This document shows positions 40,790 to 54,010 of a stretch of 64,000 nucleotides of DNA, piece by piece. Under the pieces are notes generated by a model that searched no databases, was not told the origin of the DNA, and saw nothing but the letters and a program-made list of their open reading frames with translations. Each line of letters opens with the position of its first letter. Position 1 is the stretch's first letter. This DNA is from Wyeomyia smithii (lineage: Eukaryota; Arthropoda; Insecta; Diptera; Culicidae). Location of the stretch: assembly GCF_029784165.1 (NCBI RefSeq), contig NC_073694.1, positions 29,102,506 through 29,166,505 of the forward strand. The letters are read 5' to 3'. Made by a program: the position numbers and the translations under genes.

Positions 40790-41770
40790 GGGGTGTCCAC
40801 GATGCCACACCATGAAATTGCTCTAACTTTTTAACCGTTGGGTAGAATTTAATGAAAATTTGGGTGGATTTAGTTCATAGTGAATTATTTACATCCTGCA
40901 AGTTTTAAAGTCCTGTGATCAAAACTCGCGGAAAGGGAGGAAATGGAAAGAACAGCTCGTGCGTGATAAAATCTTGCGCATTCATCAAGAGAACAAGGAT
41001 CTCTCGCATTGTTCCATCGCTAAAACGTTGGGAATCGCGAATACCACGGTGTCGCGAGTGATTAGGCGGTTCGAGGAACGATTGACCACCGATTGGAAGC
41101 CCAGAAGTGAAGGAAAAAGTATTCCGTACAACACCAAAAATCGCAACCGCGTAGTTGGGGCCTTCAACCGAAACCCGAACGCCTCCGTTCGGGATGTGGC
41201 TAAGAAGCTGCACCTAAGCCGAAGTTTTGTCCAGCAGGCCAAAACTAAGGCTGGACTTCGAACGTTCAAGGTACAAAAGGCCCCTAATCGCGACGAGAAG
41301 CAGAACAAGTCTGCCAAAACCCGTGCCAGGAAGTTGTACCTCAACATGCTGACGAAAGTTGAATGCTGCATCATGGACGACGAAACATATGTGAAGGCCG
41401 ACTTCAAACAGATCCCTGGAAACCTGTTTTTCACGGCCAAGAATAAGTTCAGCGTTCCGGAGCATGTCCGCACTCAGAAGATGTCTAAATTTGCGAAGAA
41501 ATTCCTGTTTTGGCAAGCCATCTGCACGCGCGGGAAGCGGAGTGCACCTTTCGTGACCCAGGACACGATGAACACCTGTCCGTCTGAAGGCCAACCACGT
41601 CCCAGCAATCTTCTGGCCGGATTTGGCCCCATGTCACTACTACAAGGACGTGCTGAAGTGGCATGCGGACAATAAGGTCGATTTCTTGCCGAAAATGTTC
41701 AACACTCCGGAGCTCCGCCCCATCGAAAAGTACAGGTTGTTTCTTCTCTCTACAACTCCTACAACTTTAC
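40790..41770 (+). pseudogene. Mariner-like transposase, DD37E-type, nearly full
   Basis: The ORF 40959-41675 gives a paired helix-turn-helix N-terminus (SIAKTLGIANTTVSRVIRRF; SVRDVAKKLHLSRSFVQQA) and the first catalytic Asp in CIMDDETYVKADF. KKFLFWQAICTRGK and FVTQDTMNT follow. Some tens of codons are then missing. After a frameshift near 41600 the second Asp block (FWPDLAPCHYYKDVLKWH) and the third acidic block ELRPIEKY are read in another frame (41623-41730). The MDDETYVK signature fits the mosquito DD37E group as I recall it. The true start seems damaged: the ATG at 40943 stops after seven codons. Deletion and shift make it inactive. Confidence 0.85.
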
Positions 41771-43737
41771 TCTCATTCCATCTAAATTTGATTGGCAGTT
41801 TTTGCTACTAAACTAGTTTCTAATGCCATTTCTGTAATATTCAAATATTATATCAGTGGCCAGAAAGTTTTCTTTTTTGATAAAAAAATGTAAATTTTGG
41901 GAATATTGAAGAGAGAGTTACCTAAATCAATGACTGTCATGTAGCATAACGGGATTAGAAAAACGCTCACATGGCTCATTCTCAATGCCGGTTGGGTTGT
42001 AGTAGAGATAAGAATGCGGGCGAATATTGAAGAGAGAGAATAAAAGAGGACAACGTTAAAAAATGCTATCTTTACAATACCGCTTACCGTGCAATGCACG
42101 TGCTGTTTAAATAAACGGTTGCATAGTTCAGTCAATATTCAATGCAAGCACAACATTTGAATTGTTGTTAATCGCATGACATTCGAAGTCGACCTTTCGA
42201 ATTTCGATTAGCGGTAGGTATGAAAAGCTTCGCCATCTCGAACAAAGTCCACATAAAAAATTCAGCTAAATCGTGTAGCACCATCTTTCCCAAAACCATA
42301 TATAGTCACAAAACTCCATTCCCACAGACAGACAGCTATTCGGAACAACCTTCGGCTGCGTAGTTTGAAAAAGTACATTTTTCCAATAATCCTTCGCCGG
42401 AATAAACTGTTGATACTAGACACCTTGTTATCCGGGAGAAAAACAACAACCGCCGCATGAAATAAGATGGCAAGAATAGAAAAAAAATACTTTCTTTATG
42501 TTGATGCTATATGGCATCACCTGATATTTAATCTCAAAAATATTATTCCGAATAGGGTATTTATGAGCAATTGACAAATCACATAAGAGCGTTTCCAAGC
42601 CAAATGATGTATGGTTTAATATCGACAGTTTTTTTCATTGAATGTAACCTCGCACACGTACCTGATTTAGAAGACTCAAGAACAACTTCCCTAAAGGGCG
42701 CATGTGTGCATGTAGGGCCCAGCCTCTATTCAAAGCATTCTTGCTCAGAAACCAGTGGCTGCGCATGAAAACTGTCCGAGAACAAATTGTAAGGAACTAA
42801 GAAAGCCAAACAAAAAAAAAACGCAGCGAAAAAAAATATAATGACCAAATAGAATTCTTGACAAAAACCAAATTTCAATTAATAGTTAAAATACTATCCA
42901 CAGGATACAAGATAAATTTTCACTTGGCGTTTCTTATTTTTTTAAATTGTTTTCCCGAGAAATTTAATCACAAATGGCTTGAAAAAAGGTTAATTATTTC
43001 ATTCAGAATAATAAATGATAAGGTATTCAATATTCGAGTGGTCCAACATTACTTCCTTGTGGAACAATGTCTGTTTCTGACCACAAATAAGATGGAAAGA
43101 TATGATTTGTGAATTTTAACCCGCAACAGCTTCTGCGTGATATCCAGGTGATGAATGTTGATTTCATTCAAGCAGAACTCCGCTTCCAACAGCCAAAAGG
43201 AAGAAGAGTATAAACAAAAGGGTGAGGCAAAGTGATTGACTTTCCAGAACCAAGTTTTTTTTTGTGGCTTCATTTGAGGCTCCGAACAATCCTTAACTTA
43301 CCGGAAGTTGATTGGTTTTGTCTCTGATTGGTGCTTGAATTTTAGGTTTGTATGATATTTGTAAACGTGAAAGCCTACTTATTTGCATTTCCCTTTCTAG
43401 AGAGCGCAGCAATACTTTATTAATGCACTACATTACACCAAAGTGTAATATTTAGGATGTTAAACAACTTTGCCAAAGACACCTAAGAGCTAGGATGTCC
43501 CTCAAAAAAAGAACCGTTCAAAGTTTAGTATGTCGAATTAAAACTATAAATTTTAAAAAATTAAAAATTTTGAAGCAGGTCGTTTTTTGAACAACACCAT
43601 TACAGAAAGTGTTACTCTAAGGGCTAGATAAAAACTGTGGGTATAAAATAATTCGATAAAAAACAAACCCATAGTTATATTTTGAGTATGATCGAAGCGG
43701 AACAAAATCGGATAGGACTTTTTAAATGGAATTGATG
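41771..43737. other. Intergenic, nothing recognised
   Basis: AT-rich. Short frames at 42571-43273 show no family signature. Confidence 0.5.
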
Positions 43738-43803
43738 TATAAATAAATAAAAAATAAATGAATAAATAACTGAATGAATAAATAGACAAAAAATAAATAA
43801 ACA
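43738..43803. repeat. AAATAAATG-type simple repeat
   Basis: Runs of AAATAAAT and GAATAAAT. The hydrophobic minus-strand frames over it (IYLFIYFLFI-like) come from this low complexity. Confidence 0.8.
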
Positions 43804-43959
43804 AAGGGACTAAACCCACGAACCATTGACTCATTTTTACGGACAGTCTCAGTTCCATTGAGGCTCTCCGACCGATGTAAGATGTTAAGCACTCTCCGTA
43901 TTTCCTGGGGAAAATACGGGAACATTTGAGTGTTTTATCCGAAAAATCTTCTCAGATTA

Positions 43960-44560
43960 CCTTAGTGTAGATCCCTTCTCACTGCTCGATACCGGGCACT
44001 GAGAAAGCGGACTCTTTGGCTAAGGTGGGCGCAACAAACAGTGGAATCTATGAAAGACCAATTGCTTTTAAAGAATGGTATGCACTTGTACGTCAGCATA
44101 CGATCATCAGTTGTCAAAATTTTTGGACCAGAGGGGAACTGGGAAGGTGATTACGTTCAATTATATCCAAGGTATCGACGATTCCGTGGTTCAAGGGATT
44201 GGATGTAGGTCGAGAAGGTTATCACGACATAGAGCATTTGGTCATGCCCTGTACACCGTGACGCCAGATCTAATTTGATGATTCAATTGATAGAATTGTA
44301 ATTGATTCGTGTTGTCTTGGCGAGCCGTGACCTACCCTACATGTCCCTCGTATACGTTTTCCTGAAATCCATCCATGCCCCACTCTAGTCCCATTCCCTT
44401 CCGCCTACATCCAACAAAACGGCAAGAACACACTTAGACCTCGGATTTGGAACCAGCAACCAGACCCTGCACGAATCCAACAAGGCCCGAGGAATACAAG
44501 TCTTCTATGATTCCTGGCTCAGTGGAACGTCAAAATAGCCAGTAAACAAAGAACCAGCAA
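43960..44560 (+). pseudogene. LOA/I-type LINE C-terminal remnant
   Basis: Plus-strand frames read GGIYERPIAF-like and KEWYALVRQHTII, then GELGRW, a KVSTIPWFKGLDVGREV block and YHDIEHLVMPC, where a zinc-binding Cys/His motif is expected. ERDLPYMSLVYVFLKSIHA-like sequence follows after shifts. This is the conserved tail after RNase H in LOA-like elements. Everything upstream is absent. Confidence 0.65.
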
Positions 44561-44930
44561 ATAAAAACCAACATGTTAATTTCAATTCTAGAATTGAATT
44601 TAGCTCGTAGTCGGCAGCAAGGATACCTTAGATATCTTAGAAATTAAGACACTAGAATTAACTGGCGCCGTTAAACATTTTTTTGTATTGTGTCAAATAT
44701 TGTTGTGATAAAAAGGGGACTAAAGAATAAGGTAAATGTGCTAAAAGTAGAGTAAATCGGCTAAGTAGGTAGATTATATGTAAAATGAATTAGTTATAAG
44801 GCAAATAATACAATTCTTAGGTAAAGGGATTGAAATTGAGCTGAGTAAAATATGGCATTCATATTTTTTTCCACATATTTTGATGTCATAAATATGATAA
44901 ATTATTTGAAAGTGAAAAACCTAAATTAAT

Positions 44931-46396
44931 CCACCTAGCGGTCAGACCCAGCCTTTCTCATTCAAACTTATTATTTGTAAAAATAGATTTACATGAACGC
45001 TTCAGTCCAATAAATGTGTATTTACTTTTTGGGTTCCGAAATAATGATGTTGTAATAGAAGTATAAAATATGAAATTTGACGTAATGTCAATGCTCAAGA
45101 AATAGCGAAATAAAAGTAATGATACTTAATTTCGAACGATTCAATCACGAGCGATACCGCGAACATTCAAATGGTACGATACCACATTTAAATTATATTG
45201 TGGCCACATATACTGATCATAGCAGGTATAGTTTTAAATAGCCTTTGAATTTGTTTTCTTTCCATAACTTTTGAACCACATATCAAATTGTTATTAAGTT
45301 TGTTATTTGTAAGTTTGAGAGATGACTCGTTCGTATGACACTAGTTATGTTTAAATAAGTCGTGTAATCTTTGAGATAATAGAATTTCGTTGTTTTATTA
45401 ACAATTTAATACATAACGGTTGCCTGGTTCGATTAAAATCAAATGAAATGGGAACGTATAGGGCAGCCAAACTTTGAAACCACGTGTTAAATCATAATTC
45501 ATCAATTACCCCTTAACTAGCCCGTTCATCTGATAATACGATTGATCAAATCGGTTGTGTACTGTCTGAGATAATTAAGTTTCGTGATTTTCACAATTCG
45601 GTACATTACAGACGAAGTTACAGTTCGATTACAGTAAAATTCAATAGAGTGCTATGAGTCAGCTAGACCTTTCATTTGACACTGATTTCGTGAAAATCGG
45701 TGCAGCTATCTCTGAGAAAAGTGAGTGAGTTCAAGTAGTTTTCAGAATATGTTTCTTTTTAAAGCTGGATTTCACATTTTTCAACATAACAGGCAAAGTA
45801 ATAGTCCGATTGCAAAAAAAAATCAATAGGGTCTTATGGGGTAATTAGACCTTCCAAATGACACTGATTTTGTGGAAATCGGTTCAGCCATCTCTGAGAA
45901 ACATGAGTAAGATTAAACACTCTCCAGAACACGTTTCTTTAAATAACTTGTGAACCACAAGTTTAATCTTCATGAAACCCAAAAGTTAAGAGTTTTTTAA
46001 GTAGCTCGTTCATATAAAACCAATTTTGTTAAAATCGGTTGAGTAGTTTCTGAGATAATTTTTGACATAACCTTCTAACTAAACTAACAATTTTTGAACA
46101 TAACCTTCTAACTAAAAATCCGATTGCAATGAAATTCAATAGGGTCTTATGGAGCAACTAGACCTCTCATTTGCGATTAATTCCATGAAGATCGGTCCAG
46201 CCATCTCTGAGAAAATCGAGTGAGATTGGGAGAGCGTTACACACACACACACACACACACACATACACACACACATACAGAAAATGCTCAGCTCGTCAAA
46301 CTAAGTCGATTGATATACGAGATTCGACCCTTTGGAGCACTTTTATACCTTTGGTTTTTCCAGTGATTGCTATACCTTTCTAGGAGAAAGGCAAAA
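44931..46396 (+). repeat. Dispersed composite repeat, copy 2 (about 1.47 kb)
   Basis: Same family and orientation as 33748-35868: TTAATCCACCTAGCGGTCAG at the start, CTATACCTTTCTAGGAGAAA then GGCAAAAA at the end, CAGCCATCTCTGAGAAA repeated inside, and a (CA)n run at 46238-46276. It carries one terminal module instead of two. Confidence 0.8.
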
Positions 46397-46540
46397 AGGT
46401 ATAAAAATCAAACGGATTGAGAAGAGTTGAAACCGTAGACGTAAAAGAGCTTAAACGATATAAGTAATAAAAATCGAGAAATGTCAAACTAAACCTAAAA
46501 ACAAAAATTCATTAAGAATGGTGAGAATAGTTATTATGTA

Positions 46541-46733
46541 GGGTATCGGTTCTATTTTCGTCAGGTTTTATCTATTATCGTCCGGGAGGTCAATGAAGTC
46601 AAAGAGAACTAATCTTTTGTAGGAAGGTGCTCTGCGTTATGAAGAACAATTAAGCAAGAAATTAACGATCTTGGACATCATTTATCCCTTTGACGATAAT
46701 AAGTAAAACCTGACGATAATAGGGCCGATATCC
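46541..46733. mobile_element. TA-flanked MITE, 193 bp
   Basis: Left GGGTATCGGTTCTATTTTCG then TCAGGTTTTA; right TAAAACCTGACGATAATAGG then GCCGATATCC. TA on both sides (46539-46540, 46734-46735). The inverted repeats run about 40 bp. Confidence 0.85.
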
Positions 46734-47086
46734 TATCTTGTGAACAAAAGATTTCAATGAGTTTGAAATAAATGTTTGTATTGTGATCAGAGCTGCGGAA
46801 AGTCAATATCATACTACTGACATTACGCCAAAATGATGCAACACCAGAATCAGCCAACTACGATGCATGGTTCATTACAAAAGAGCTTGCGATGTTACAA
46901 TGATTCTCTTAGCGTCAACTCTCACTCTCATTTTTTTCTTTCTATATTTCTCGATCATTCGGGTATGGCTGTACTGAGATTGAACCAGCAGAAATATCAA
47001 GTTCATTTTGACAGCATGATGTTATGAGGATATCAAACATAAAATCAATGATTTTTCTTCAATTGATATGTATGATATTGATATAT

Positions 47087-47306
47087 GGTCGGCGTGCGAT
47101 CAGACCGAACTAAACGCCGTTTTCTCAGATTGAGTTATTGACACCCAGTGGATATGAGAAGTAATAATCTATCTATTATGAAGTAACGAATCGTTTGAGC
47201 ATTTGATAACGATATTATAACAAAAGTTCTCTGTAACAGCTTGTACACAGCAATTGCGGCGGTAAATGTTTTTCAACGCTTGGTTCGGTTTGGCTGCACG
47301 CCGACT
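47087..47306. mobile_element. MITE, about 220 bp
   Basis: GGTCGGCGTGCGATCAGACC then GAAC on the left is mirrored by GTTCGGTTTGGCTGCACGCC then GACT on the right (about 20 of 24 matching). Confidence 0.7.
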
Positions 47307-48866
47307 AGAAGCATTGCCAATAAACAACTATTACTTCGTTTTGTAACTGAGCGTATTTTAGTTTGGTACATTTTGAATCTGTATTATCATTTTTTTTTCT
47401 TAGTAGAGAATATGCTTCTTCATAACACCAATTGTAATAAAAAAAATTCTATTAATGTTTTTCAAATGATCTCATATCTGAAAAATAATATTGCATTTTC
47501 ATTTGTTTTTTGACAGCAAGAGTTCATTAATTTCATTCTTGAATATTTTGCTTGTTGTAGGTTAAACTAAAGACAGTGTTAGTTCGCGGCAAAAAATGAA
47601 TCGCGGGTGGCAAAACAGGAAAATTTTAAATATGTATGGGTATGTATATTTATATACAGATCCTGTTAAATTTTGGCACGGTTCAACTTTGAAACTGTTC
47701 AATTTCGGTTCGGAACGGTTTTGCTTCTCCTAGTTTTCATTCATATTTTCTTTTAACGAAGAGGATGGCCGGAGTTAATCGATTGGTTTCGGATATATGG
47801 CCGGAACATGTTTCAGTAACATGGTAACGATGATTAAAGCAGTGCTTAGAAGTGCTTAAAATCCTACCATGCCTCTCATTGTAAAATGTAAAAATGCGGA
47901 CCTGTTCCGGTTGTGTTCCGAATACTCGGGGTTGTTGTGGCAGCCCACCAAGCGACACCTATAACCACTGGTTTGAAATTATAAACCTAGTTCATTGTGG
48001 CCATATCTTGAGTTGGGATCGTCACGGAACGCAAAGCAGATCAAATTTAAAAAATCCTGATAGCAACAAACTTCAAGCTGGCACTGACATAATCACGCTA
48101 CTAAAACGATTTTTGATATTCCAAAAATCACCTTGATTTGCATTGCAGTGATATTTCCCAGTGAACTCTGTATATTCACGACGATTGACAATGAGAACCC
48201 GAAAATGGCAACAAAAGAGACAAGATATTGAATCACTTGTCGGATCTCCACGCTTACTGTGATGGTTGCTGGCTATTCAAGAGAGAAAGAAACGAGTGCG
48301 ATGATATTTTCTCTCTCGTCATAGTCAGCATGTTGCTAGGATTAATCGCAGCTCTGATTGTGATTCAGCAACTCCATGCAAAAAGGGCTATTCGAAATTT
48401 CTTTTGCTTCGATACTCAAAACCACTATAGTTGTTTTTATCGAAACATTTAAGACTCATAGGTATTTGTTTGTTTGGCCCTTAGGGTGACATAATTTGAA
48501 AATTAATTATTTTTAAATACTTGTAACTTTGAGGCCGTTTCGCCGAGTTTGAATCTTTTGGCCTCAAATTGAAGGTGAAATATGGGGTTTTCCAGGAAAG
48601 AAATACAACTGTGCTTCAAAAAACAAAAAATATACGAAAAGTATGATGCAGACCGTTTTTTGATGTTTTGGAGTGTTGGAGACGTAAAGGACCCTATCGT
48701 TCAATTTGTTTTTCTAGATTCTTCAGAAAGTTTAACATTGAATACGCAAGGTTTACAGCCCTAAGAGTTGTTTGAAATAGTGACGTGAAACTAAGCCCTG
48801 CAGTGTAATTAGATTCAAAGTTTACTGAGTCCGCAGACAGAATCAATTCGTTTATTCAGTGACTTA
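47307..48866. other. Intergenic with unassigned repeat-like blocks
   Basis: 47660-48000 (GGAACATGTTTCAGTAAC, GGACCTGTTCCGG) reads like dispersed mosquito repeat debris. No gene recognised. Confidence 0.35.
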
Positions 48867-49867
48867 GGGGAACTGCTCCATTATTCATCTCATTAAGCCT
48901 ATATTCACGAAGAATGCACTGATTCAACAACAAATTTTCATGAAATCATTGAGCAAATAAACAAAATACGCTTATGTGCTCTTATAGAATCGTTCAATAT
49001 TGTATATTTAGTAAACTTGACTAGATTTATCCTGAATTTTGTAAAACAAACCATTTTGCACAACGCTTCCATATCCATCTCAAAACTTAAATCACTGCTC
49101 AATTATTCATCTCACGAAGCCCCCATATTCATTACACTGTTAACCATAAATGAATCACATTCATCATGAACGTAGCCGCAGACTGTCGTAGTAGGTTACC
49201 TAGATATCCGCTGTAGTTGTTTACGTGCAAATATGGTAACCTAGGTAACCACTGCAGTGCTGTCCATTTATGTCAATTATTTCGGAATAATTCAACATTT
49301 TCAGTATGTTTTGTACGTATTAACAGAAACCGATTTGGCAACTTTTTATTTTCTTCAAGGCAGTGAAAACAGATGAAAATACATACAGATAAAATTTAAG
49401 AATTGTAGAAATTCACCTCATATATTTCTGCTAATTCAAGCTGGTTTTGGGGAATTTGAGGTGAACGTTTCAAAGATTAAAGTATTCTTAGTGTAGTGAG
49501 TGATTTTGTTTAGCGATTAAACTAAAAAATAGTCCGCTAGTGATGAGAAAAACTTTGGTTGGCTGCTGAACGAGTCCCGTTGTAGCCGTACAGAGCAATG
49601 CGCGGATTTTGTTTTCTGAGGTAGGTGATTGAATTAAATGAGTTTTCGAGTGCAGATGCCTGACTGTTATATCAAATTTAGAGCTTTTAAGTGAGTTTTT
49701 GAGGTTTCTACTTAATGAGAAATCTAAAGTGAACTAAGAAGAATCCATTCCATGGATTAGCAGATTGGTTTAAGAAGAAAGTATGCGTTTTTTTCCTATT
49801 TTCAATTGTATTTACATGTTGAATGAGATGAATATACGGGCTGAGATGAATAATGGAGCAGTTCCCC
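48867..49867. mobile_element. 1.0-kb TA-flanked element with 26-bp TIRs
   Basis: Left GGGGAACTGCTCCATTATTC then ATCTCA; right TGAGAT then GAATAATGGAGCAGTTCCCC. TA on both sides (48865-48866, 49868-49869). A second, internal CTGCTCAATTATTCATCTCA copy lies at about 49096. No transposase frame, so non-autonomous. Confidence 0.85.
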
Positions 49868-50984
49868 TACGTAATTTTATTCACGGCTTTCCCTCAAAAC
49901 CTTCTATTAAAAATAAACTTAAAACCACTCGAGTAAATTTCGTGTACACTCGGCGATATTGTGCCCATAGTATTTTTTTTTTGTTCTAACAACATTTTTT
50001 TTGTTTCGATACAGGTGTGTCGTTGCTGTTAAGTAAGCACAAGATATTTTCCTCATGAACCTCCAAAATCCAACCAAATCTCTCAAATCCGAAAATACTT
50101 ACGTCATCATAATGACTGGTTTTGTTTTATTTTACTATAGAATCAACTATGATAATAATTTCGCCGCCTCTACATAGGCTCACTAAACATCAGAAGATAT
50201 GCCAAACAAAATTATTGACAAGTTCCAGCAACGAAATCGTAGCAAACAACAATTACAACGAAGTTAAAATTTAAAAAGCCTCACTTTTGTTTTTTGATAG
50301 ACAAGCTAATATACGTATATTATTTGTTACGTTAAAATTAAGAAAAATCATCTAGCAATGTTGAAATGTAAGAAAAAAAGATTCTGAATAAATCTTAGTA
50401 AATGGACAAAAAAAAATTACAAGCAATCGCCGGCCCTCACTCTTCGATAATTTTGAAAATTTTGGAATTTATTCTTTCAATATTATGTCGATCATGATTT
50501 AGTGAATATCGAAAATAAAATGAAATAAAAATAATTTATAACTACTGACCGTTGCAAAATTGTTCAATTCTTGGTGAGTAATTCATGCTTTTCATGGTAA
50601 CCATATTCTTGAGATAAACTTTCAATCGCCATTAGCAGTACCATTGCACTTTTTCTTTCATTGCACGCGAATAGAAGTCGCGTACCGCTGCAATGGTAAA
50701 CGACGAGTGACCAGCGGCACTCTGCTACACATATACTGTACGGTACTGTTGCTTTTTTCAGCATGTTTTCTTTCAAGACATCAGTTTTTATTACCCTCCA
50801 ACGACAGGTTTAGAAATTATTCAAGAAAATAGGCTGTTTCAAACTTTTCGAAAATCCTTCATCTTCGAGACATCAAATTAGTCTAGGTTCATGGAAGCAA
50901 ACATAAATTGACCTATTTGGACGGGGAGACTCTGTCAATATTTTTCGATATTGATACAGAGAATATCACAGGGAATAGTTGGTG
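49868..50984. other. Intergenic, nothing recognised
   Basis: AT-rich. Short overlapping frames at 50564-50832 on both strands lack any signature. Confidence 0.5.
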
Positions 50985-51355
50985 TCTTTTCACTGATCAC
51001 TGATCAGACCGGTAGTCCTCTACGGCTATAAGACATAGATTATGCTTTCGGAGGACCAGACCTTTGACCAGGTCTTTGAGAGAAAGGTGTTGCGTACCAC
51101 GAACTGCAGAAGCTGCTTGGGAAGCCATCTATCGTTCGGCATGTCGTAAGGATGTCGGACGACAGCCCGGTAAGGATGGTTCTTGAAACCAATTCGTCAG
51201 GGATAAGACGAAGAGATGCACACCGGGCAAGGTGAATTGATCAGATGTAAAACGATCTTCGGATCCTATGCAGACTACAGAGATAGCGAAATCATGGACC
51301 GAGTGAAATGAAGACGGCTCTTACGTGTAGCAAGGGACTGTTTGGTAAGGTAAGT
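50985..51355 (+). pseudogene. RTE-like LINE 3' end
   Basis: Translation with shifts gives RPVVLYGYKT, then FDQVFERKVLRTT, then a decayed tail ending in GGTAAGGTAAGTAAGT. Matches the C-terminal and tail organisation of the copies at 1-2.4 kb. Confidence 0.7.
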
Positions 51356-51499
51356 AAGTGGGCCAAAATGTATGAACAATAGAAAGACCACTTTCGTAAG
51401 CTGAGCCCAGCTGAGTTTGAAAGTTTTAGGGACTGGCCAAACAATTCCTTAATTGCAAAAGTTCACACCGTTGGACAACATAATTCCATTCCCCCAACA

Positions 51500-52390
51500 A
51501 CAAAAAAATCAATTCCTTTTGTTCCTCAAGGCCGTTGACTCCACTGATCATATCGTCTATTTAAAAATATTTGGCAAACAACAGCAGCAGCTTCAGTGTA
51601 TGCAGTGCTTCCAATTTTAGCAAGGTGTTGAGGCCATTTAGTAGCTAGATAGGGTGCAGCAAAGGTTCCATATATACGTCATTCAGTGAGATGCCAGTGT
51701 CCGTTTTACAGGAGGCATTGAATATGACGCGGAGTTTCGTAGTGATATCTTCTTCCATTGGCTCCATGTGATTCAAGCTCTGATATTCGTCAATGGTTCG
51801 CTAGGAGACGACGCTCCAGTGAAACAAAGCGTCATTTGGCAATTTCATATAAATTTCCCAATAGTGGAAGAACATATGGCTTCTTTGGAAGGACCACAAT
51901 AAAGTGACCTGTTCCATCCCTGTTTGTAGTATCCGCGAAGTGTGCTTCACAAGTTGTCTCTTAGGTCGATATGATACTGGAGGAGTAGCTAGTTCCCAGT
52001 AGTAACTAGTTCCCAAAATTTGGCAAACTGCTTCACATTTGATTCTAGGTTAAAAATAGACTGATTTTCTGTTGGTCGGTCTGAGTAACGAGCGGGATTA
52101 AGGGAATACAACAATTTCTATAGCTTCAATTACCTTTTTCGCATCCTTGGACAATGGCTCTACAAATTAGGAGAATTTATCGATATCAAATAGTTGAGGA
52201 TTAGGGTCAATCAAATTTTTTAATTTATCCCGAAAAGTAAGCTACTCCGTGAGAGAACCATCGGGAGTGGAAAGTTTTACTTCAGGAAGCTTTATTTTAG
52301 AAACGGCTAGCTCGGCATTGCAAACGTTCATAGACGTGGAGGGATTAACCAGTTGCTGGGTTGGCGGAGTAGGATTGACTGTACGTTAAA
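51500..52390 (-). pseudogene. Bel-Pao-type LTR retrotransposon remnant
   Basis: On the minus strand: IKLPEVKLSTPDGSLTE with LTFRDKLKNLIDPNPQLFD (gag, 52310-52190), then EPLSKDAKKVIEAIEIV. A jump leads to an RT segment, LNHMEPMEE...TTKLRVIFNASCKTDTGISL and NDV (about 51760-51670). Large internal deletions remove protease and most of the RT. No LTRs seen. Confidence 0.7.
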
Positions 52391-53429
52391 ATTTTAAATC
52401 AATTTCCGTAAATCTGTTTGTAAAAGTTGTACAAGATTTGTAAGTTTTCGTACTCACGTCCGACGAAAATATAACAATTTCAGTACTTTTCATAATAGTT
52501 TCTTTTCCCAAGTAACAAAATAGGTTATATCTAAGTTTTTTAGTGCTAAATAAAACCAAAACATAAAACCTTCAATGCCGACCACGCGGCTATAACAACC
52601 TATTAACAACAGCTATATACATGTGTCATGGCTAGTTGGCCCAGGTTTATTGCAGTCATGAAAACTCCATATGCGCTCCATCATAGGACCAGATGTTTTT
52701 ACAGGCTGATTTGCTGTTCATAGAATGGCCACGAAATTTTAACTGAGATATATTCTCCATATTAAATGTGAAGTAATAAATTTTATCTTGGTTTCATCCT
52801 CAATGACAACATTATATTCGGACAGTGTCGTAAAAAACAGAAATGTGTGAGTTTTCTTTCTATATTGATTGATTATTATTGTCATTTAAATCATTTTCGT
52901 GCATGTAAAAACACATGCCGTGAATTATTTATGGTAAAACCTACCACGAATTCACCTTAATTACCGCTCGCCGCAGTAATTCTGTTGAAAATTACTATTT
53001 AATCAAAATTTAGTTCCTCTGAACTGAGGTGATGATTGAATAAATGCCACGATTTGTCATTTCTTGTTAATTGTATGACTTTATCTATCATTTGAATTTC
53101 AAAACTACTCTGTGTGGTGATGTTGTAAAATAAAATGCTGAATTGGGACTGAATTTCAAAATGCATTTTTCACTTAAGGTGACATGTTGTTTTCGGAAAA
53201 CCCTCGAACGCTTCCAAAATCCCTCATCATAACTGATTCTCTTAGTTTGATCAGAACATAGCGTATACTAAACCCATCACTATCACGGTTTTCATCTGTC
53301 TAAGTTACGATCATCAGGTTTTATTTTAGCCACCATTATAGTATGCAGGTTTTACCTTTGTTATACTAAACAAAGCTTATAAAATCGGTCGAAAAACGCA
53401 AAATAGATCCAAGATCCGGAGGGCCGAAC
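52391..53429. other. Intergenic
   Basis: No gene recognised. CCCAAGTAACAA at 52508 has an inverted partner at about 55346, but the match is too short to define one element. Confidence 0.4.
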
Positions 53430-54010
53430 CGTATATACCATTCGACTCAGCTCGACAAACTGAGCAATGTCTGTTCGTGTGTATGTGTGTGTGTATGTGT
53501 GTGTATGTGTGTGTGTGTATGTATGTTGTCTGTATGTATGTGTCGCAAAATACTAACGCACCTTTCTTATAGAACGCAATATCCGATTTTGATGATCTTA
53601 TATGCTAATGAGAGCTACTGTGCTTCCCCAGAATGCTACCGAGTGGATTTTTGATTAGTGGCTTAGATTTCGAGATATTGATCGAAGAGTATTTTTTTAC
53701 ATAGGATATTTAACTTTGAACACAACATGAATCTGTTGAGGGTCAAGTCTTGTATACCAATCGGCTCAGTTCAACTAAATGAACACTGGCTGTATGTATG
53801 TGTATGTGTGTATGTACGTGTATAGTTGTAAAAATGTTGTTTATCTGTGTGGTATATCAAAATGGAACAAAGAAAAACAAGAAAAAATCCCACCTTTCTT
53901 ACAGAACGCATTATCCGATTCTGGTGTATACAAGTGCAAATGGAAGCTCCCAAGCTCTTAAAAAATCATACTGAGCGAGTTTTTTTATTAGTTGCTTGAA
54001 TGTTAGAACA
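53430..54010 (-). repeat. Two tandem modules of the dispersed composite repeat family, inverted
   Basis: GGGCCGAACC...ATACCATTCGACTCAGCTCG and (TG)n at 53478-53525, then CACCTTTCTTATAGAACGCA and ATATCCGATT. About 310-340 bp later the same order recurs (ATACCAATCGGCTCAG, TG-rich, CACCTTTCTTACAGAACGCA). The ATAC-ATTCGACTCAG box is the reverse complement of the module end at 35.1, 35.8 and 46.3 kb. Confidence 0.65.

Noticed and set aside
40985..41594. Long minus-strand frames of 126-162 codons
   Set aside because: They are antisense shadows of the mariner transposase frame.
43553..43925. Hydrophobic minus-strand frames resembling membrane proteins
   Set aside because: Created by the AAATAAATG simple repeat.
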